Positions 22,952 through 36,600 of a stretch of 64,000 bases of DNA are shown here, in pieces. The notes below the pieces were generated by a model. The model saw only the letters and a program-made list of their open reading frames with translations, was not told the origin of the DNA and did not search any database. The first letter of the stretch is position 1. Every line of letters begins with the position of its first letter. Made by a program: the position numbers and the translations under genes. The stretch comes from Pyrus communis (lineage: Eukaryota; Streptophyta; Magnoliopsida; Rosales; Rosaceae), in NCBI RefSeq assembly GCF_963583255.1, contig NC_084804.1, positions 31,784,953 through 31,848,952 of the forward strand, in the 5' to 3' direction.

Positions 22952-24933
22952 AGAAGATTCAGCTAATTATTCTGCAACGACATTTTGATAGGTTTGTCTC
23001 AAGTTCTAGATCTTCCCTTGTTATGAGTTGGAAATTTATAATTACCTTTACCAGCTTAATGATTTTGTGATTGAGTATAACTTCGCACTTGGATGTCTAC
23101 ATGAATACGTGTTTATAAAAGAAAGCCATCGGGCGAGCATTCTTAGGGTGATAAAGAGAGGTACGAGCACAGCTGCGAGCCTACGAAAGCATGTTGATGC
23201 CAAACAATATAAGTAGAAAGGCCATTTGGAATGTTTTACTGTGTGATGGTTTAGTAGAACAAATTGGCGAAAAGTAATCGCGAATAAGATTAGTAACTTA
23301 AATTAACACAATTTGGTGAAGGAAAGAACACAATTTGCTCTATTGTCAATCAACTAGTTTCTTCTTTGAGCTGGATTTTGTTTTCAAAGAAACTTGAATG
23401 AATCAGCAATCCGGAAACTCACTTCTCTGCTGTCTTTGTTGGAGAATGTCTGAATATTTTCTTCAGGACCAGATAGCAGAAGACGATAGTTCGAATCTTC
23501 TGGGGTTTTTTTTCTTTTCTTTCTGTGCAAATCATATTTTAGAGAGACATGTGACAGTTCTCTTTCCGCTTTCCAACCGTGTCTTTGATTTGGAAGTCCA
23601 AGGTACTTGAGGTATGAATTCTAGCTCAGTATATATGTCATGGTAGGGGTCGAAAATGCAGATTGTTTCTCGTCACCGCCTTAAGTTGTGGTTGAGGCCT
23701 GTTAGACAAGTCCAACTGAGTTGGGCAAACTCCAGCTTCACAGCTTATCGTGTGTCCCTTTCTTCCGAGAAGCAACAAGTCTTTTGGTGCACTGGATAAC
23801 TCGGAGTTTGTAACCCCAAAAAATGCACAATAGTCGGACCTAATTTTTGACAGACAACGGAACTTTCCTGATTTGTAGTCAATGTTACCCAAGTGCTTGT
23901 TGTCAATAGTATTTTTCATTGAAGTGAAATGCAGTTAATAAACAGTATTTGATTTGCTCTTTCTTTTCTTCTTAGTTGGTCCACTGAATAACGAAATTGT
24001 ATTTCGGAATAAAACCGGAGTTCCCGCATGTTAACGTGTTTTCAGGTGCGTTTACCGATCACTCTTCCAGCGTGCGAAGTACAGCAAGCTATAAGGACTT
24101 TGCAGGTTGTTTTTTACAGGTCTCAAATTCTCCTTCCCTTCATAAATCCTCTGCTGTTGTTTCCATGCTTCAAGGCCATTTAAGAAGCCGATGACTTGGG
24201 GCAAAAAAATCATTTCGTTATGAAAATGCGACTCATCTACTGTTACCGAAAAAAAAGAAGAAAATACGGCTCGTCTACTGGAGGTAGAAGGAACCGAACT
24301 TAGAACTTAGAATCACGGATGCAAGAGTAAATGCTCTTAATTATTTTACGTAACATAAAATGTTAATGCTATTATTTCTTGACCATCTGGGCGAGAAGTC
24401 CTTTGCACACCTCATCTACTTATAAATTCATATATTAATTAAACTCTCTAGTACTACGGTCCAGTGGCAATGTCTTTATTTTTGGCTAGGGCTTTTCAAA
24501 ATCCGCCCATTGTATGCAATAACGCACAACTAAGTAGGATTGGTGTGGAATTGGTTGGGAAAGAAAGAAAAAATAAGAAGCCCTGTTTTCGTGTCTATAA
24601 TCGTATGTGAGATCTTGTTTTAACCGCCGGACTTAAGAATTTCTCCTCTTCCAAATAAGCATAACACAAAAAATATGTTTAAAACTAGAGTCTTTATTGT
24701 GCGGCATTAGATTGTCAAAACCAAAAATACGCCTTCTTAAAGTGGGACGAAAATGCAGGGCATACTGAATATTCCTCTTGACAATCTAATGCAGCACACT
24801 TGGCTGGACCCTGGCCAGCGATCCTGTCCCTTTCCTATCGGGACAAAAGCACGCCCCTCAAAACTATACAACCCACCAAACCAACTTGTCCAAACAAAAA
24901 CTATAAAAGTCAACACAAATCCCACATAAAAAG
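22952..24933. other. Intergenic; no gene recognised
   Basis: Probable 3' flank of the broken repeat-protein gene on the left and the downstream region of the MATE gene on the right. Short frames (for example 23398-23610 + and 23638-23919 -) match nothing I know. An inverted repeat lies at 24701-24795. Confidence 0.5.
24701..24795. repeat. Inverted repeat, 18-bp arms, downstream of the MATE gene
   Basis: GCGGCATTAGATTGTCAA (24701-24718) and TTGACAATCTAATGCAGC (24778-24795) are reverse complements with one mismatch, separated by a 59-base loop. It could be a 3' UTR hairpin or a tiny MITE remnant. Confidence 0.6.
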
Positions 24934-27900
24934 TCAAATAAATTCATCTATACTATTACTGTTACCATCTCCACCGTTGATCAGCAACCCTTTGCTTTCT
25001 TCTTCATCTTTCTCATGCCCTTGCCTTTTATCTCTGCACTCACCCATTTCTAACCCCGTCAGCATCCTGGCGTTCAAAGACTCAGCCTCCCAATCCGTCC
25101 TCGCCACCACAACATACAGAATGGACACAGCGCATCCCACCTGAGCAGATAAGAGCCCGAACCAAAGCCCTGGAAACCCTACCTTGAGCCAGAAGGCAAG
25201 CCCGACCGCCACAGGGGTGCCCACAAAGTAGAACGACCCTAAATTGATGCGGGCACCCACGGCGGGGCGTGCCGTGCCGCGTAGGATGCCACAGCCAGTA
25301 GTTTGGGGGCAGTTGCCTAACTCGCAAATTCCCATGATTGGCATGACTGATGCAACCAAGGCTTTGACGAGCTCGTCCTTGGTGAAGAGGCCTGCCCACC
25401 TCTCTCTCAGAATCACCGTCCACGTCACGTTGATGATGCCGATCACAAATGCACATCCCAATGCCACCATCGCTGCTAGCTTCGCTTTGTATGGCTTCCC
25501 ACACCCAAGCTCATTCCCAACCTGCGAAAAAGATACATGTACACATCTCAAACATCCATACAAGTAGCGAAACGCTCACATATAAGTGACTGTCAACCGT
25601 TGACAGAAGTAGAACCCGTTTATCAACGGATGACAGTCACCGACTCGCCCATGCCCTAGCACGGCTCATATAAGAATCTCATTGTGAATATAACTACTGT
25701 GGCTTGCCATACCCAAGCTCATTCCCAACGTGCAAAACATACATGCACATCACATTCAAACACGTATAAAATAAGAAGCGAAAACACTACTGACAATCGT
25801 CCATGCGCACATAAGCGATTGTTCAACTATTAACGAAATTACAAAGGCTCGTATATGGATGTCATTGTGAATATAAGATTGTGGTGACTACTATACCACT
25901 AATAAAATCTACATTTTACAGATATTTGATGGGACCCAGGAACTCAGATATTGTAATGGGATAGTGTGAAGAGTATACATCTAAAGGGATAAATGGGGTT
26001 GCTGGTGGCGATGGCTGGTTTCACTTTCTTTTGTTGGTCGAATGGAATCGTCACAGAAAGTGGAGGGAATCTTTAACAAAAGTAAGGCAATCGAATTGGG
26101 CAGTAGAACACAAGTACTTGCGCATCTTGTACAAATTTTGTCCTATCACCTTGCATGTGTGACCTATCTGGTTCCATATAAGTGATGCAATCCCCCTCAC
26201 AGATAATGAAAGCACATCTTTCCATAAATAATTTCCACTTCAAATAGTTGGAATATCTCTACTCGACTGTTAGGAAATATCTTATACTCTAAAACTCTTA
26301 AAAGGGGTAAATTTTGATCATTGTATCTTTGACTAAGAGTCGAATAACTAAAATTTTAAAATATATAATATTCAGAAGCACCGACAGCGCGAAAGAACTT
26401 ATTCTGCAAACAGAGGATTCTACTTGTCTTAGCATTTGGCAATGTTGCAAATATTATAATAAAAGCATTGAATTGGATGGTGCTTTAAGGGGGACCAGTG
26501 ACCCTGTTGACCCTTAAAAAAAAAAAGACTACAACAAGGTACTAGATATACACGTTCACACAAATCTTCATCGCATATAAATTTCAACCAACTGTAGAGA
26601 CCATAACTAATTTCATGTATGAACTAGAATAATTGTTGTCTTATATTTTTATGTAAAGGAAGGGAAGGAGATTCGAACTTGTGTTTGTCGAGAGAAATGG
26701 AGGGTTTTGGACATATTTCGACGTTGGGGAGGGTAATTTCGTTGGATTTAAAGCTAGCTCGTTCGATGAGTAGAGAAATTTGATTGGATTGAACACTCTA
26801 ATGCTAGAGTCGTTATCGGGAGTGCCAATAACAACTCACTTAGTTTACTTCGATCTATGATTAATTTTGTCCCTTTTGTTGCTTCTCGTACCAAGTTGCC
26901 TAAAAAGCAAGGAAAGAACAGTATAGACACGTGTGCAACAGAAATGGTAAACAAACTAACCTGCAAGAAAAACAATAAACTATCGAGCGCATATGTGAGT
27001 TAGACCAATCAATTGATTACCTAGTGCCCACCACATTGCATTGGAGTTTAATTTTCCGTCCGTAAACTAGGGCAGTTTAAAATATCGCTACGTCCAAAGT
27101 AAAGAGACAAAAATTGATAAAGGGAATAAAAAGGAAGTTGCGAACTTACCCTGGCAGAAACACAACCACAAAGGGCCAAAGGGACAGTGTACATCATGCT
27201 AGTGGTCTGAATAAGAATCCCGGTGGCGGCCACCGCGAGTGTAGGATTCGGCAGATATCCAGCCATGACAGTCACAATCTCATACCACCACCACTCCAAA
27301 CATATCGCCAAGCAGCTCGGCACCGCCAGCTTCAACAGCGGCCCAATACCACTGCACAAATCCCCAATCCCAAACGTCCATCTCATCTCCCCCTTCTTCC
27401 AACCCCACCACACGTACCCCGCCATCAGCACCGCCATGTTCAGGTTCGTCAGCACCGATGCCACGGCCACCCCCGGCACTCCCAGCCCCATCACCACCAC
27501 CAAAACCACGTTCAACGGCACGTGAAACGCCACGGCTATCAGAGAGCAATACATCATGGGCTTGGTCACTTTCTGAGACCTCAGAAAAACCCTCAAAGGC
27601 TGCAAGACCGTGTTTGTCAACAAGTCCGGGAGAGAATACAAACAGTAGGTGGCGGCCATTGCAGTGATGGCCTTGTCCTGTCCCATGAAAACCATGATGG
27701 ACTGGAGATTAATCCAGAGGAGGCTGATGGGGATTACGGCCAGGAGTAGGATTAAAACCATGCGCTGGAGGGAGAGGGAGAGAAGGTCATAGTTCTTGTT
27801 GCCGAATGCTTGGCTGCAAACAGGTTCGAGGCCGGATGCTAGTCCCATCAGGACAGAGTAACCGGTGATGTTGGTGAAGCCGATGGACAGTGCACCACCG

Positions 27901-28164
27901 GCTAGCTCTAGGCTTCCAAGCCTGCCCAGGAATAGAACTGAAACGGCGGCTCGGACAAACACCAAACAGTTCATGGCCGTTATGGGAAACGCCATCCCCC
28001 ATAGCTCTCTCAGCTCTTCCCACACCTGTAAAAAATAAACAAAAGTACATGTTTGAAGACAGAGAGACAAGTAATGGAAATTTGACGATATGGGTTGGTT
28101 AAATTAGTACCTGAGAAGCAGAAGGGAACTTGTGGGAGCAAATATCCGGGTCCTTTTCTGCCAT
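24934..28164 (-). CDS. MATE family efflux transporter (DTX48-51 / ZF14-like), 3 exons
   Basis: Multidrug and toxic compound extrusion transporter, a cation-coupled antiporter with 12 membrane segments. Relatives (Arabidopsis DTX48-51) move hormones, iron-related metabolites or organic compounds at vesicle, vacuolar or plasma membranes. Exons (minus): 28164-28111 (18 codons, [18 protein letters not shown]), 28025-27150 (292 codons) and 25521-24934 (195 codons plus stop). Phases agree, giving 505 aa, normal for the family. Visible landmarks: [42 protein letters not shown]-type first half, CLEWWWYEI in the middle, VGNELG at residues 311-316, and [19 protein letters not shown] in the second half. 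The C-terminus is hydrophilic ([18 protein letters not shown]). No break is seen, so it is probably functional. The substrate cannot be told from sequence. Confidence 0.95.
25488..25885 (-). repeat. Tandem duplication (about 200 bp) of the intron 2/exon 3 junction in the MATE gene
   Basis: The segment from about 25488 to 25702 holds the start of exon 3, its acceptor and adjoining intron. It is repeated with divergence at about 25703-25885; shared landmarks are CCCAAGCTCATTCCCAAC and CTCATTGTGAATATAA. The second copy carries a pseudo-exon start at 25729 in which the acceptor CAG|GTTGGG has become CAC|GTTGGG. The duplicated exon start lies inside the 1628-bp intron 2. Confidence 0.75.
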
Positions 28165-29050
28165 TTGTGTTTACTGCGCAAGAAAATGGTGTTTTTATTC
28201 TTTCGGAAAGAAGCGTTTAATCAAACAGTTGTTAAACTTAAACCAAATGGAACCCAATAGAGATTTGGAGTTGTACCCCTTACTAGGCGGATCAATTGGA
28301 GAAATAAACAGAAAAGAAAGCCAAAGATTGAAGAGAAATCAAGGGAAAAACTCACTTTTTTGTTAGCTTTTATAACCAGTGATTGCAGAGGGCAGAAAAA
28401 GGATGTCAGGAGTGATGGAGGAGAAAAGGTAAATGCTTAAAATGCAGAGAGAGAGGGAGAGAGAGAGTTGGGAACGGGGTTTGCTTTTTTGGGTTGATAT
28501 GAAAGTTGAGGAGGCAGAAGAAGACGCAGGGCTATTGGGGGCTATAGAGTGAGAGTAGACTGTCTGGGCGTGGGTGGGGGTTTTAATTTAAAGGCGTACA
28601 AGGGAGGAGAGAGAGACCGTATAAAGTATCGTTTTTCTTTTGTTTAGAGGGAGTGAGTGGGAGAGACAGAGGCGGATGGTGAGATTATCTTAAATATTTT
28701 TATTTAAACTTAAATATAAATAATATTTGATAAAAATTGATCACATGATATACGATAAATAGACACAATTTACGAATTTTTAAGATCCTCACCAAAAAAG
28801 TCCGGAGAAGATCCTGTTGGTGTAAAAAAGATGGACATGCAGAAGAATTATGAATTGTTCGTCATTCGAATTTGTAGGGTGTTATTTATAGACTTACAAA
28901 CCATGAGTATTTAGCACTCATTTATATTCATTACCTTAAATAAATGTACGTTATAAAACAAATTTATGGTATTAACTTATGAATTTACAATATTTCAGCT
29001 TGAATGTCACATTATGTCAATAAATTCAGTGGAACAAAGGAAAAAGAATA
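28165..29050 (-). promoter_or_regulatory. 5' UTR and upstream region of the MATE gene
   Basis: Contains a GA-rich tract (about 28446-28468), as often found in plant leaders, and a segment at about 28515-28620 that is repeated in diverged form at 32215-32345. Beyond 28680 the sequence is AT-rich and leads into an LTR element. No TATA box could be fixed with confidence. Confidence 0.45.
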
Positions 29051-30960
29051 TGTTAATGCAAAGTACTTTTAGGCCTAGTGCAGGTCGTGAAAGAAGCCAT
29101 GAAAAGCCTAAAGAAGTTCAAGACACACAATGTCCAAGGAGCTTAGAAAAGAATGCTCCCAAATGCTATAGCCGACTACCTACAAGCTAAGCCCAACTAG
29201 GATATTGAAAGAGCTTTCCGACCGCCAAGCACATGTGGTCTGCTGACAGTTTTATGGCACAAGTCTTCCGGAACAGATCTACTTAGATGTTAATTAGGCC
29301 ACATAGAAAAGACCTAGGATTGGATGTAAATGTGGTCGGAGCAATGCTCGGAGTAGTAGGGTTAGATAACCAAGGTCGATTTGGACGCTCAGTCCGCATC
29401 ACTCTTATAGAAAGCGTCATTTTCGATTAAACACATGTCACCTCACCGACCAAGTGTTCATAATCTTGGGCTTTTTGGCCATCGTTCGCAGAATCTGAAG
29501 TGGTTGCAAAGTCCTAAATGTTAGTGGTAGGAAGTGCACCCTCGGGTATGTCGTGAACCTAGTCAGTCTAGAGGGGCAATCTGTCTTGATTCAATTATTA
29601 AAGAACTCAACAATTGTGATCCTCGCCAGCATCAATCCACGCTGATGACAGTAGCAACTAAAGATTAAGAGAAAAAATTTTAAAATAGTGATTAAGTTGC
29701 ACTCTATCATGACCAAGAAAAGTACCAATGTGTATGACAAACTTAAGAGAAGCCAATGGAGAATCCTAAAGATCTTTTGTATGTTCTTGGTTACTGAAGA
29801 AGAAGGTAGAAAGAATTTGGCAGATCTTCACTTTAAAAAAAAAAAAGAAGAGACAGTCTCGAGCAACGGATCATAGCCATTGGAAAAGAGGCACCAAAAT
29901 AACAAGATTGTGACATGTGGCATCTTGGTCGATTTAGTTTTCGAAATAGAAGAGACGTGAAAAGCCATTGTTGTGTGCGAGGCCATGCTTGCCTACAATG
30001 CATTTAATATGGAGGCTCATCAATCACTCTGCCAATCTGCCACTAACATTGGCCTCGGGCACCCAATTGTCTCATGGCCATTGTTTAGAAAGGGGACTGA
30101 TAAGACAAGGCCGAGCAACTAACAATGATGAGCCAGGAACACTCGAGACGCTTACTCTGGCTGAGCACCACTTGAAGTGCTGACCGACCATTGCAACTCC
30201 ATGCCCAAGAAGAAACCCTTGGCCAATGAGTTGGGGGTGCTTGTTAATGCAGGGCGGTTTTAAGCCCATATAGTGGTACAGGTCGGGAAAGAAGCCATGA
30301 AAAGCGCCAAGAAGTTCAAGAAGCTCAAGGTCCAAGGGATTTAGAAAAGAATACTCATTGTGCTATTTAGCCAATCGCCTACAAGCTGAGCCCGACTATT
30401 TTATGAAAAAGCTTTTCGACTGTCAGGAGCATATGAGATGGCTAACATATTTATGGCACAAGTCTCTAGGAATATGTCTACCCAGATGTTAAATTAGGCC
30501 ATATGGTAGCCCCCACTCAAGGGCAGAGACCCAGTATCAGACCTAAAAATGGTCGGAGTGGCACTCGGAGACGTAAGGTTGGATAACCAAGACTAAGTGG
30601 GACACTCGGCCCGCTTTACTCTAACTGAACGTGCCATTTTGACTGAATACATGTCACCTCACCGCCGAATGTTTGGTTGATAGGTGGAAATGTGTCAAAA
30701 TGCTAGTCTACATAGGTTGCGCATTAAATGCCAAGTTGGGAACCCCCAAGGCTGGTGGGTTCATTGAGGGCCTATATAAAGGGTTGGGAACCTCCTGTAT
30801 TAAGGTCAGACAACTAAAAAGAGAGAGAGTTCATATAATAGCCGAACACTATTTTTAGTCTTGAAATCAATATAATCCGAGTAACATAGTGGATATAACT
30901 CAATTTTGAAGGGTAGACCACTTAAACATTTGAGTCCATTTCATTTTAGTTCATATCCCA
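29051..30960 (+). mobile_element. Degenerate non-autonomous LTR retroelement
   Basis: Two long similar segments both begin TGTTAATGCA (29051 and 30242). They share the order GTCGTGAAAGAAGCCATGAAAA / GTCGGGAAAGAAGCC, ATGGCACAAGTCT, GGTCGGAG and CATGTCACCTCACCG, and look like diverged LTRs. A purine-rich GAGTTGGGGGTGCT just before the second copy fits a polypurine tract, giving plus orientation. The interior (about 29690-30240) has only short frames. The outer right end is uncertain. Confidence 0.6.
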
Positions 30961-32214
30961 ACCCCACCAAGAGTTTGGTATTTTTTTGTTAACTTGCAAA
31001 TTATGAGCGTTAACAGAGTAGAAATCTATCATTTATGTGAAACTTAAAACAAGGAAATCATGCGTCAGTGCCTTATTAAATTTTTGACCAAAAAATCTAG
31101 TGAGATAAAAATTTAGATGAAAGATAAAAGAGTACAATGGGAAGATATTACGAACGATGTGCTACCTCTGATACGAGGTTGGCATATTGTTGCATGATTG
31201 CTAATGCTCCCCCTAATGCTAGGTTGACACATTTCAATGTTATAAACCATCTTCCTGAAGAGATTTTTCAATATGACCGGAACACGGGATGATACACCAC
31301 GTGTTATTATACAAATGGTGAGATGTGTGTGTTAAAAAATTAATAACTTAAAAAATAAAATTTCTCACCACTTATATAAAAACACACGGCGTACCACTCA
31401 TGTTCCGGTCACAATAAAAAATTCATGGATGTGGTAGTTGCGTTGGAAGTGTTTTAGTGAAGCTCATGTGTGTTAATTATATCTCTACAAATTAATAAAA
31501 CATTCATTGTCAACCAAAATCTTATGAAATTTTCAGTTTAACCCTCTAATTAAAACAGAACATGAATAAGAAATATGGGGCAGAAATGTAATTTCACAAA
31601 ACCAAAATTTTCCTTTTTTTTTTCAAAAGCCTCACCTACATGTAATCCTAACATATCTCTAATTAAAAAAAAAAAAAAATTCTCACTCCCACATTCTCTA
31701 TCACTCTTTTCCTCTCTCTTTCTATTTCAAAAACAAAAATAAAAAATGTTCTCATACACTTTGTGTATGCCCATATGCTAGTACATATTAAGTGTGGCAT
31801 CTAGATTACGTCGATCTGAAAGATTACCAGCATCATAGCCAATAATTTGAAAATTTTGATTCTTTTGAATAAAATTAGCTCGTGTAAATTGTTTCATGAA
31901 AATAACATAATGCATACATAATACCGTTCAAATGTCTTCAAGTTGGTTGGTGCATAGATATATCTTGCTAATAAGGCCGCTAAGAAAGCTCATATTAAAT
32001 AATTACATCAAGTGATAAAACAAATATAGTAACCACATCAAGTGATGAAAATGATCTTTCACACTAAGTATTCACTTAATCCATATATGAAAAGACATCA
32101 CCAACAATCAGTTTCTTTCTACCCCAGTTTTCTTTTGTATTCATATAATTCAAATAGATGTATTTATAAGCTTTCTCTTGTACTCATCAACTGTCACATT
32201 TTTTTGTTGTATGA
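30961..32214. other. AT-rich intergenic sequence; nothing recognised
   Basis: Short homopolymer runs (for example A13 near 31667) and no coding or structural signal that I can support. Confidence 0.5.
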
Positions 32215-32345
32215 AATTTCAGAAAGCAGTAGAAGCAAGGCTATTGGCGGCTATAGAGTATATATATGGACTGCCTGGGTGTAGCCCGTGTGGGTGTGAG
32301 TGGTATTTTAATTTCAAGGTAGATGAGCAGAAGAGAAAGAAAGAC
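32215..32345. repeat. Diverged copy of the MATE upstream region
   Basis: GGCTATTGGCGGCTATAGAG, then GACTGCCTGGGTG and TATTTTAATTTCAAGG match in order the segment at 28515-28620 (GGCTATTGGGGGCTATAGAG, GACTGTCTGGGCG, GTTTTAATTTAAAGG). No MATE coding sequence lies beside it, so it is a promoter-region duplicate or the relic of a lost paralogue. Confidence 0.6.
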
Positions 32346-35300
32346 AAGGTGTTAACATGGATATTTGTTTGACCCGGCCTCATTTTTGTCATGTCATCAT
32401 TTTTAGGGAAGACTCTTTGAAGGGGAACTAGATCACCATTGGACGGAAGACTCTTTGACCCACGCTTCATCACCCTTAAATGGTAGACCTTTTGGTGCAT
32501 GTAACACAAACATACATAGTGGTTCACCCATAAACAAGCCACGTCCATTGTAGTATGTGTACACTGTGTGTGTGTATATATAGTGGATCACCCTTCACCA
32601 AGGAATATATATTTGTGTTACCACAAGGAAAGAAACTTTTTTTCTTTTTCTTTTGAGGGAGTTAAGTGTGGGGATGAAGGCAAAGAGAGAAGGAATTTTT
32701 AAGCTTTTCGTTATAATTATTGTTGCAACAAAAAAAAAAAAAAGACTTTTAGTAAAAGGAAAATACAACAATCTCCAAAATTGAAGATGAAAGAGAGGCG
32801 CGAGGGAGGGGAAACATTTGGAACGACCATGTTGGTTTTGGCTCAACCATTGAGTAATTTTCCTTTTTTGGTCTTATTTACTCCTTTATTTTTTATGGTT
32901 TAAAGTTTGGCTTTTTACATTATTTACTATTACGGTTTAATAATATTCTTCTCAATCTAAATGGCAAGTTCGATACCAAATTATTATAAAAGACCCACTC
33001 GAAGCTTTCTGCCCCCTTAGTAAAAAAAATGCGATGTGGGACCATGATTTTTTCAGGGCCAAAATTACACGAATCGGAATACGAATATCTCAAAGATTTG
33101 GTCATGAGCTCAACATCTCTTATCAATTGAGCTGCACAAGTGGACCAGTGATGCCACCGTTATCTTGTGTTCTCGAATGATACGCAAAGTTAACCAACTT
33201 CGCTGAGATTGACTATTCTTATTCCGCAAGATATGGAAACCTGATCCGATTGGAGATAGATAAGTTTCTTATATTCTTGGAGATTCCTACAATCTAAGGA
33301 TTGACGTGGACTGCAAGTAATCACACTCATAAAATGATGCAATACCTACTCCTAATATCCTTTTGGATTCTCCTGGTTTCATACGGATTATGTATCCTAA
33401 AATAATTCTCTCTCGACTAGTATAAATATACTCTTCTAGTGTCAATCTCTGGTAACACAATTATTACATACTCTATTCTCTTTCCTACTGTTTGAGTCAC
33501 ATAAATTACTTGCTAACTTGACCGTCAAAGAGCTTTTGGATGGTACCTCACTAGTGCCAAGGTTATCTTACGATTGTTTGCTCTTTTACATGTAATCGAG
33601 TTTGTGCATCTTCTTCACATACAATAGTGCGCGAATTTGGTACCAACATCATAGATCTAGGAAGTCCACAATCGCAGGCCCCTTTCTCCGACTTGGGGTC
33701 GGTGACATCTCTTCATGCCTCCATCCTAACTTGTTTACTTGTTTAGTGTGAAATGCTAAGGATGGTAAGTTCTTAAACAAGGACTTCCTATACTATATTA
33801 AGAGCAGAGTTAGTGGACATAGGACATGTCCCCCTTCTGGCGTTCCCCTAGCATGTAATCGCATATATTATCAAAATAAAAGAATTGAATCTTATGTATA
33901 GTTTTATAGAGTGGCAGTAAGAGTGACTTATTTGTCAACTTTTCTTTTTTCCCTCAGTCCCTTTGTCCTCCTTCAACTTCCACATCCCTTATGTTTCTTC
34001 ACTCCCTTCCCGCCCCTAACCTTCCACGCCTCGTCTTCCCTCCCATCTCATTCTTTTTCTACGAAATCTCCAACAATCCTATGTAGTGTGGTTGAATTTG
34101 GTCATTAGTATTCTTAACGAGAATGTACCAATTTTGTTGCTCTTAAACGTAAATGGATGGGGGTGATTATTGGTTGTTCCTGACAATGGTTTGGTGTGCA
34201 TATATGAAGCGATAACTTTCTTTGGCGAGTTACGATAATGTAGTCCTTGCTAAAGCTATAACTCACACCAACTGGCGAAATTTTTTTGCATCACTGGTGC
34301 TATCAAATCTTATGCAGGTCTCAGGCTAGCGATCATAAAAAATAATTTAATATAAAAAATAATTTAAATATAAAATATATTAAAACAAAATAAAAAGGGG
34401 CTCACCCCCTCTTCTCCCACCCGAGCAAAGGGTGTCCATCTTCATCTACTCATTCCTTATGGGCTTATAAGTTATCTTATAAACAAATTCCACATATCAC
34501 ACATCATCAATTTAATAGATGTTAGATTTTCAAACAGACAAACAGTATCAATTAACAGATTCAAAATCTCATAATGTAATGTGAGAAAATCGAAACCTTT
34601 TTCTGAAAACCAACTCAAACCTAGAGAGTGCAAAATGCAGTTAGCCTTTTAAGTTTAGATGATTTTAACATAAGTTGTAAAGAGTTTGTAACTCAATTGA
34701 TTTAAAATATTTACCTGTACATCTTGAGTATGATTCCCTCACCTTCTAATATCTATTGTATAAAAAAAAATATTACACCCCAAAACAACCAAACCCCTAG
34801 AACAATATTGCCAACACCTAAAGTAAAGTCGTCATCAAACTCATTGCACTTAACCATTAAACATTATGGAACACGGGACAGATTTAAGGATAACATGATT
34901 TCCGGTGATCTAAATACACATAATATCAAATAAACCTCTCACTTGTGAAATGAACTTTTACTTCTAGACTGTAATACTAACTTATTGTATCTTATTGTAT
35001 TTGAGATATTATGTCATGTTGAATTTTAGATTTTTTGTTTACATTCTTCAAATTTTCAAATTTGTGATCGATTGTAAAAAAAAATCAAAAAGAAAAGACA
35101 CAAAGGTACACTCCACAAGGATGAGCATGCGTGCACTCTGTGATACTTTATTTATGAAGGCAGCAAGTGACATATCCACTATTGCGCTCTAATGTTTATT
35201 TCTATTATATATGACAATATCGTACACGATTGGAATTTCAAAATTGACCAAATAATAATAGTAATTATTTAATAATTAATAATAATAGTATTTTAAAATT

Positions 35301-36600
35301 GAAAAGTTTGTAAGCATTAGTCATAGGGTAATGTTTGGGGGACTAACATTGTAAACTAAATAATATGTAAGTTAACGATTAGATTGTTATTTAAATGTTG
35401 ATTTACGTGCTTATTTTTTTATTAGTGACACATCATTTATTTTGCAACTTTAATTTATAAATTTCGTCCATCTAAAATAACTCTTCGTCATAATATGATA
35501 CGCATTTACGAGAGAGAGAGAGAGAGTTAAGAGTTTAGCGAAAAAGATGATGAGCAATGTTAGCTAGTTAGGTAGGGAAAGGAACTTATACTAAAACAAC
35601 CCAAAAGCGCATCGTTAATAAAGCAAATTAGAAAGATTGTTTAAGTGAGTAGGGCATCAAAAGAACCAAGAGAGACAACCTTTATCCCCTTTGTCCAGAT
35701 CAAATCCAACTTAAAAGAAGCACAAAATCTTGTTATACACAAATTATTTTTAGTATTTTTCATCCAACCAAGATGAGAACATCGTTATCGAGATAAAATC
35801 AAATTATTCTAAGTGAGAATACTTATATTTTTCTTTTTTCATTCCATTTCTCAATCAAACTATATTATAATCTAATTTAAATTAGATGGAGAAGAATTTG
35901 GACTTTGGTTTTTGGTTGATTTGACTTTGAAATTGCCTTTTAGTCTCACTTTGTCATTGAAATTGAATTTGTCTCATTTTACTCTTAAAACTGCCAAAGT
36001 CGAGCCATTTTGCCTCATTTCCATCCTTTTGTTGTCTCATAAAGGTTAAATGAGAGGGCATCTAGAGAGAGCCATTATGGTTGGCGATGAATGACTCTAT
36101 TTTGACAGTTTTAGAAGACAAATCAACAAATTAACCTTTGTACATACATGCATAGGGGGATAAGGAGTGGAGGAGAAGAAACATAGTGCTCTAGTTAGCT
36201 TGGCTAGACGTACGTATATTTGTTTTTCACTCTGTTGGTCCTTGTATAACTATGTTCAAAATAATGCATCTCTTTTATTTGTGTTTTTTATGTTGCGACT
36301 ATTTTTTCTTTTTTTCATATTTAAGAACTTTGACGTATAGCCTACTGGTGCAGCGGGTACGATCTCCTTTTGAAAAGGAAATTATTCCAAAGTTGTAGTG
36401 GAGCAATTAGATTAAATTTAAGCAAGGTTTATTAGTGGTTTGGTACTGGAAGCTTTGCATTTTAGTAGTAAACAATAGGGTCCCTAATTAATATTTTATT
36501 ACTGTAATTACAATTGACGGCTTCAGATTTTTGTTCATAAAGTGAGTCTGATATTTTCGGATGCACAAATAAATACTCGTAATCATTTGAAATGAATCAC
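32346..36600. other. AT-rich intergenic sequence with a possible LTR fragment
   Basis: No gene is recognised. The part at about 33150-33700 (AGTATAAATATACTCTTCTA, then CTCTGGTAACACAATTATTA) has the look of a retrotransposon LTR with a TATA box, but I could not define its ends. A (GA)n run lies near 35512-35526. The rest shows no structure that I can support. Confidence 0.4.

Noticed and set aside
27114..27749. 211-codon plus-strand frame
   Set aside because: Antisense shadow of the well-supported MATE exon 2.
33150..33700. Complete LTR or solo LTR
   Set aside because: LTR-like TATA and leader text, but no TG...CA ends with a target duplication could be found, so only noted in the intergenic entry.
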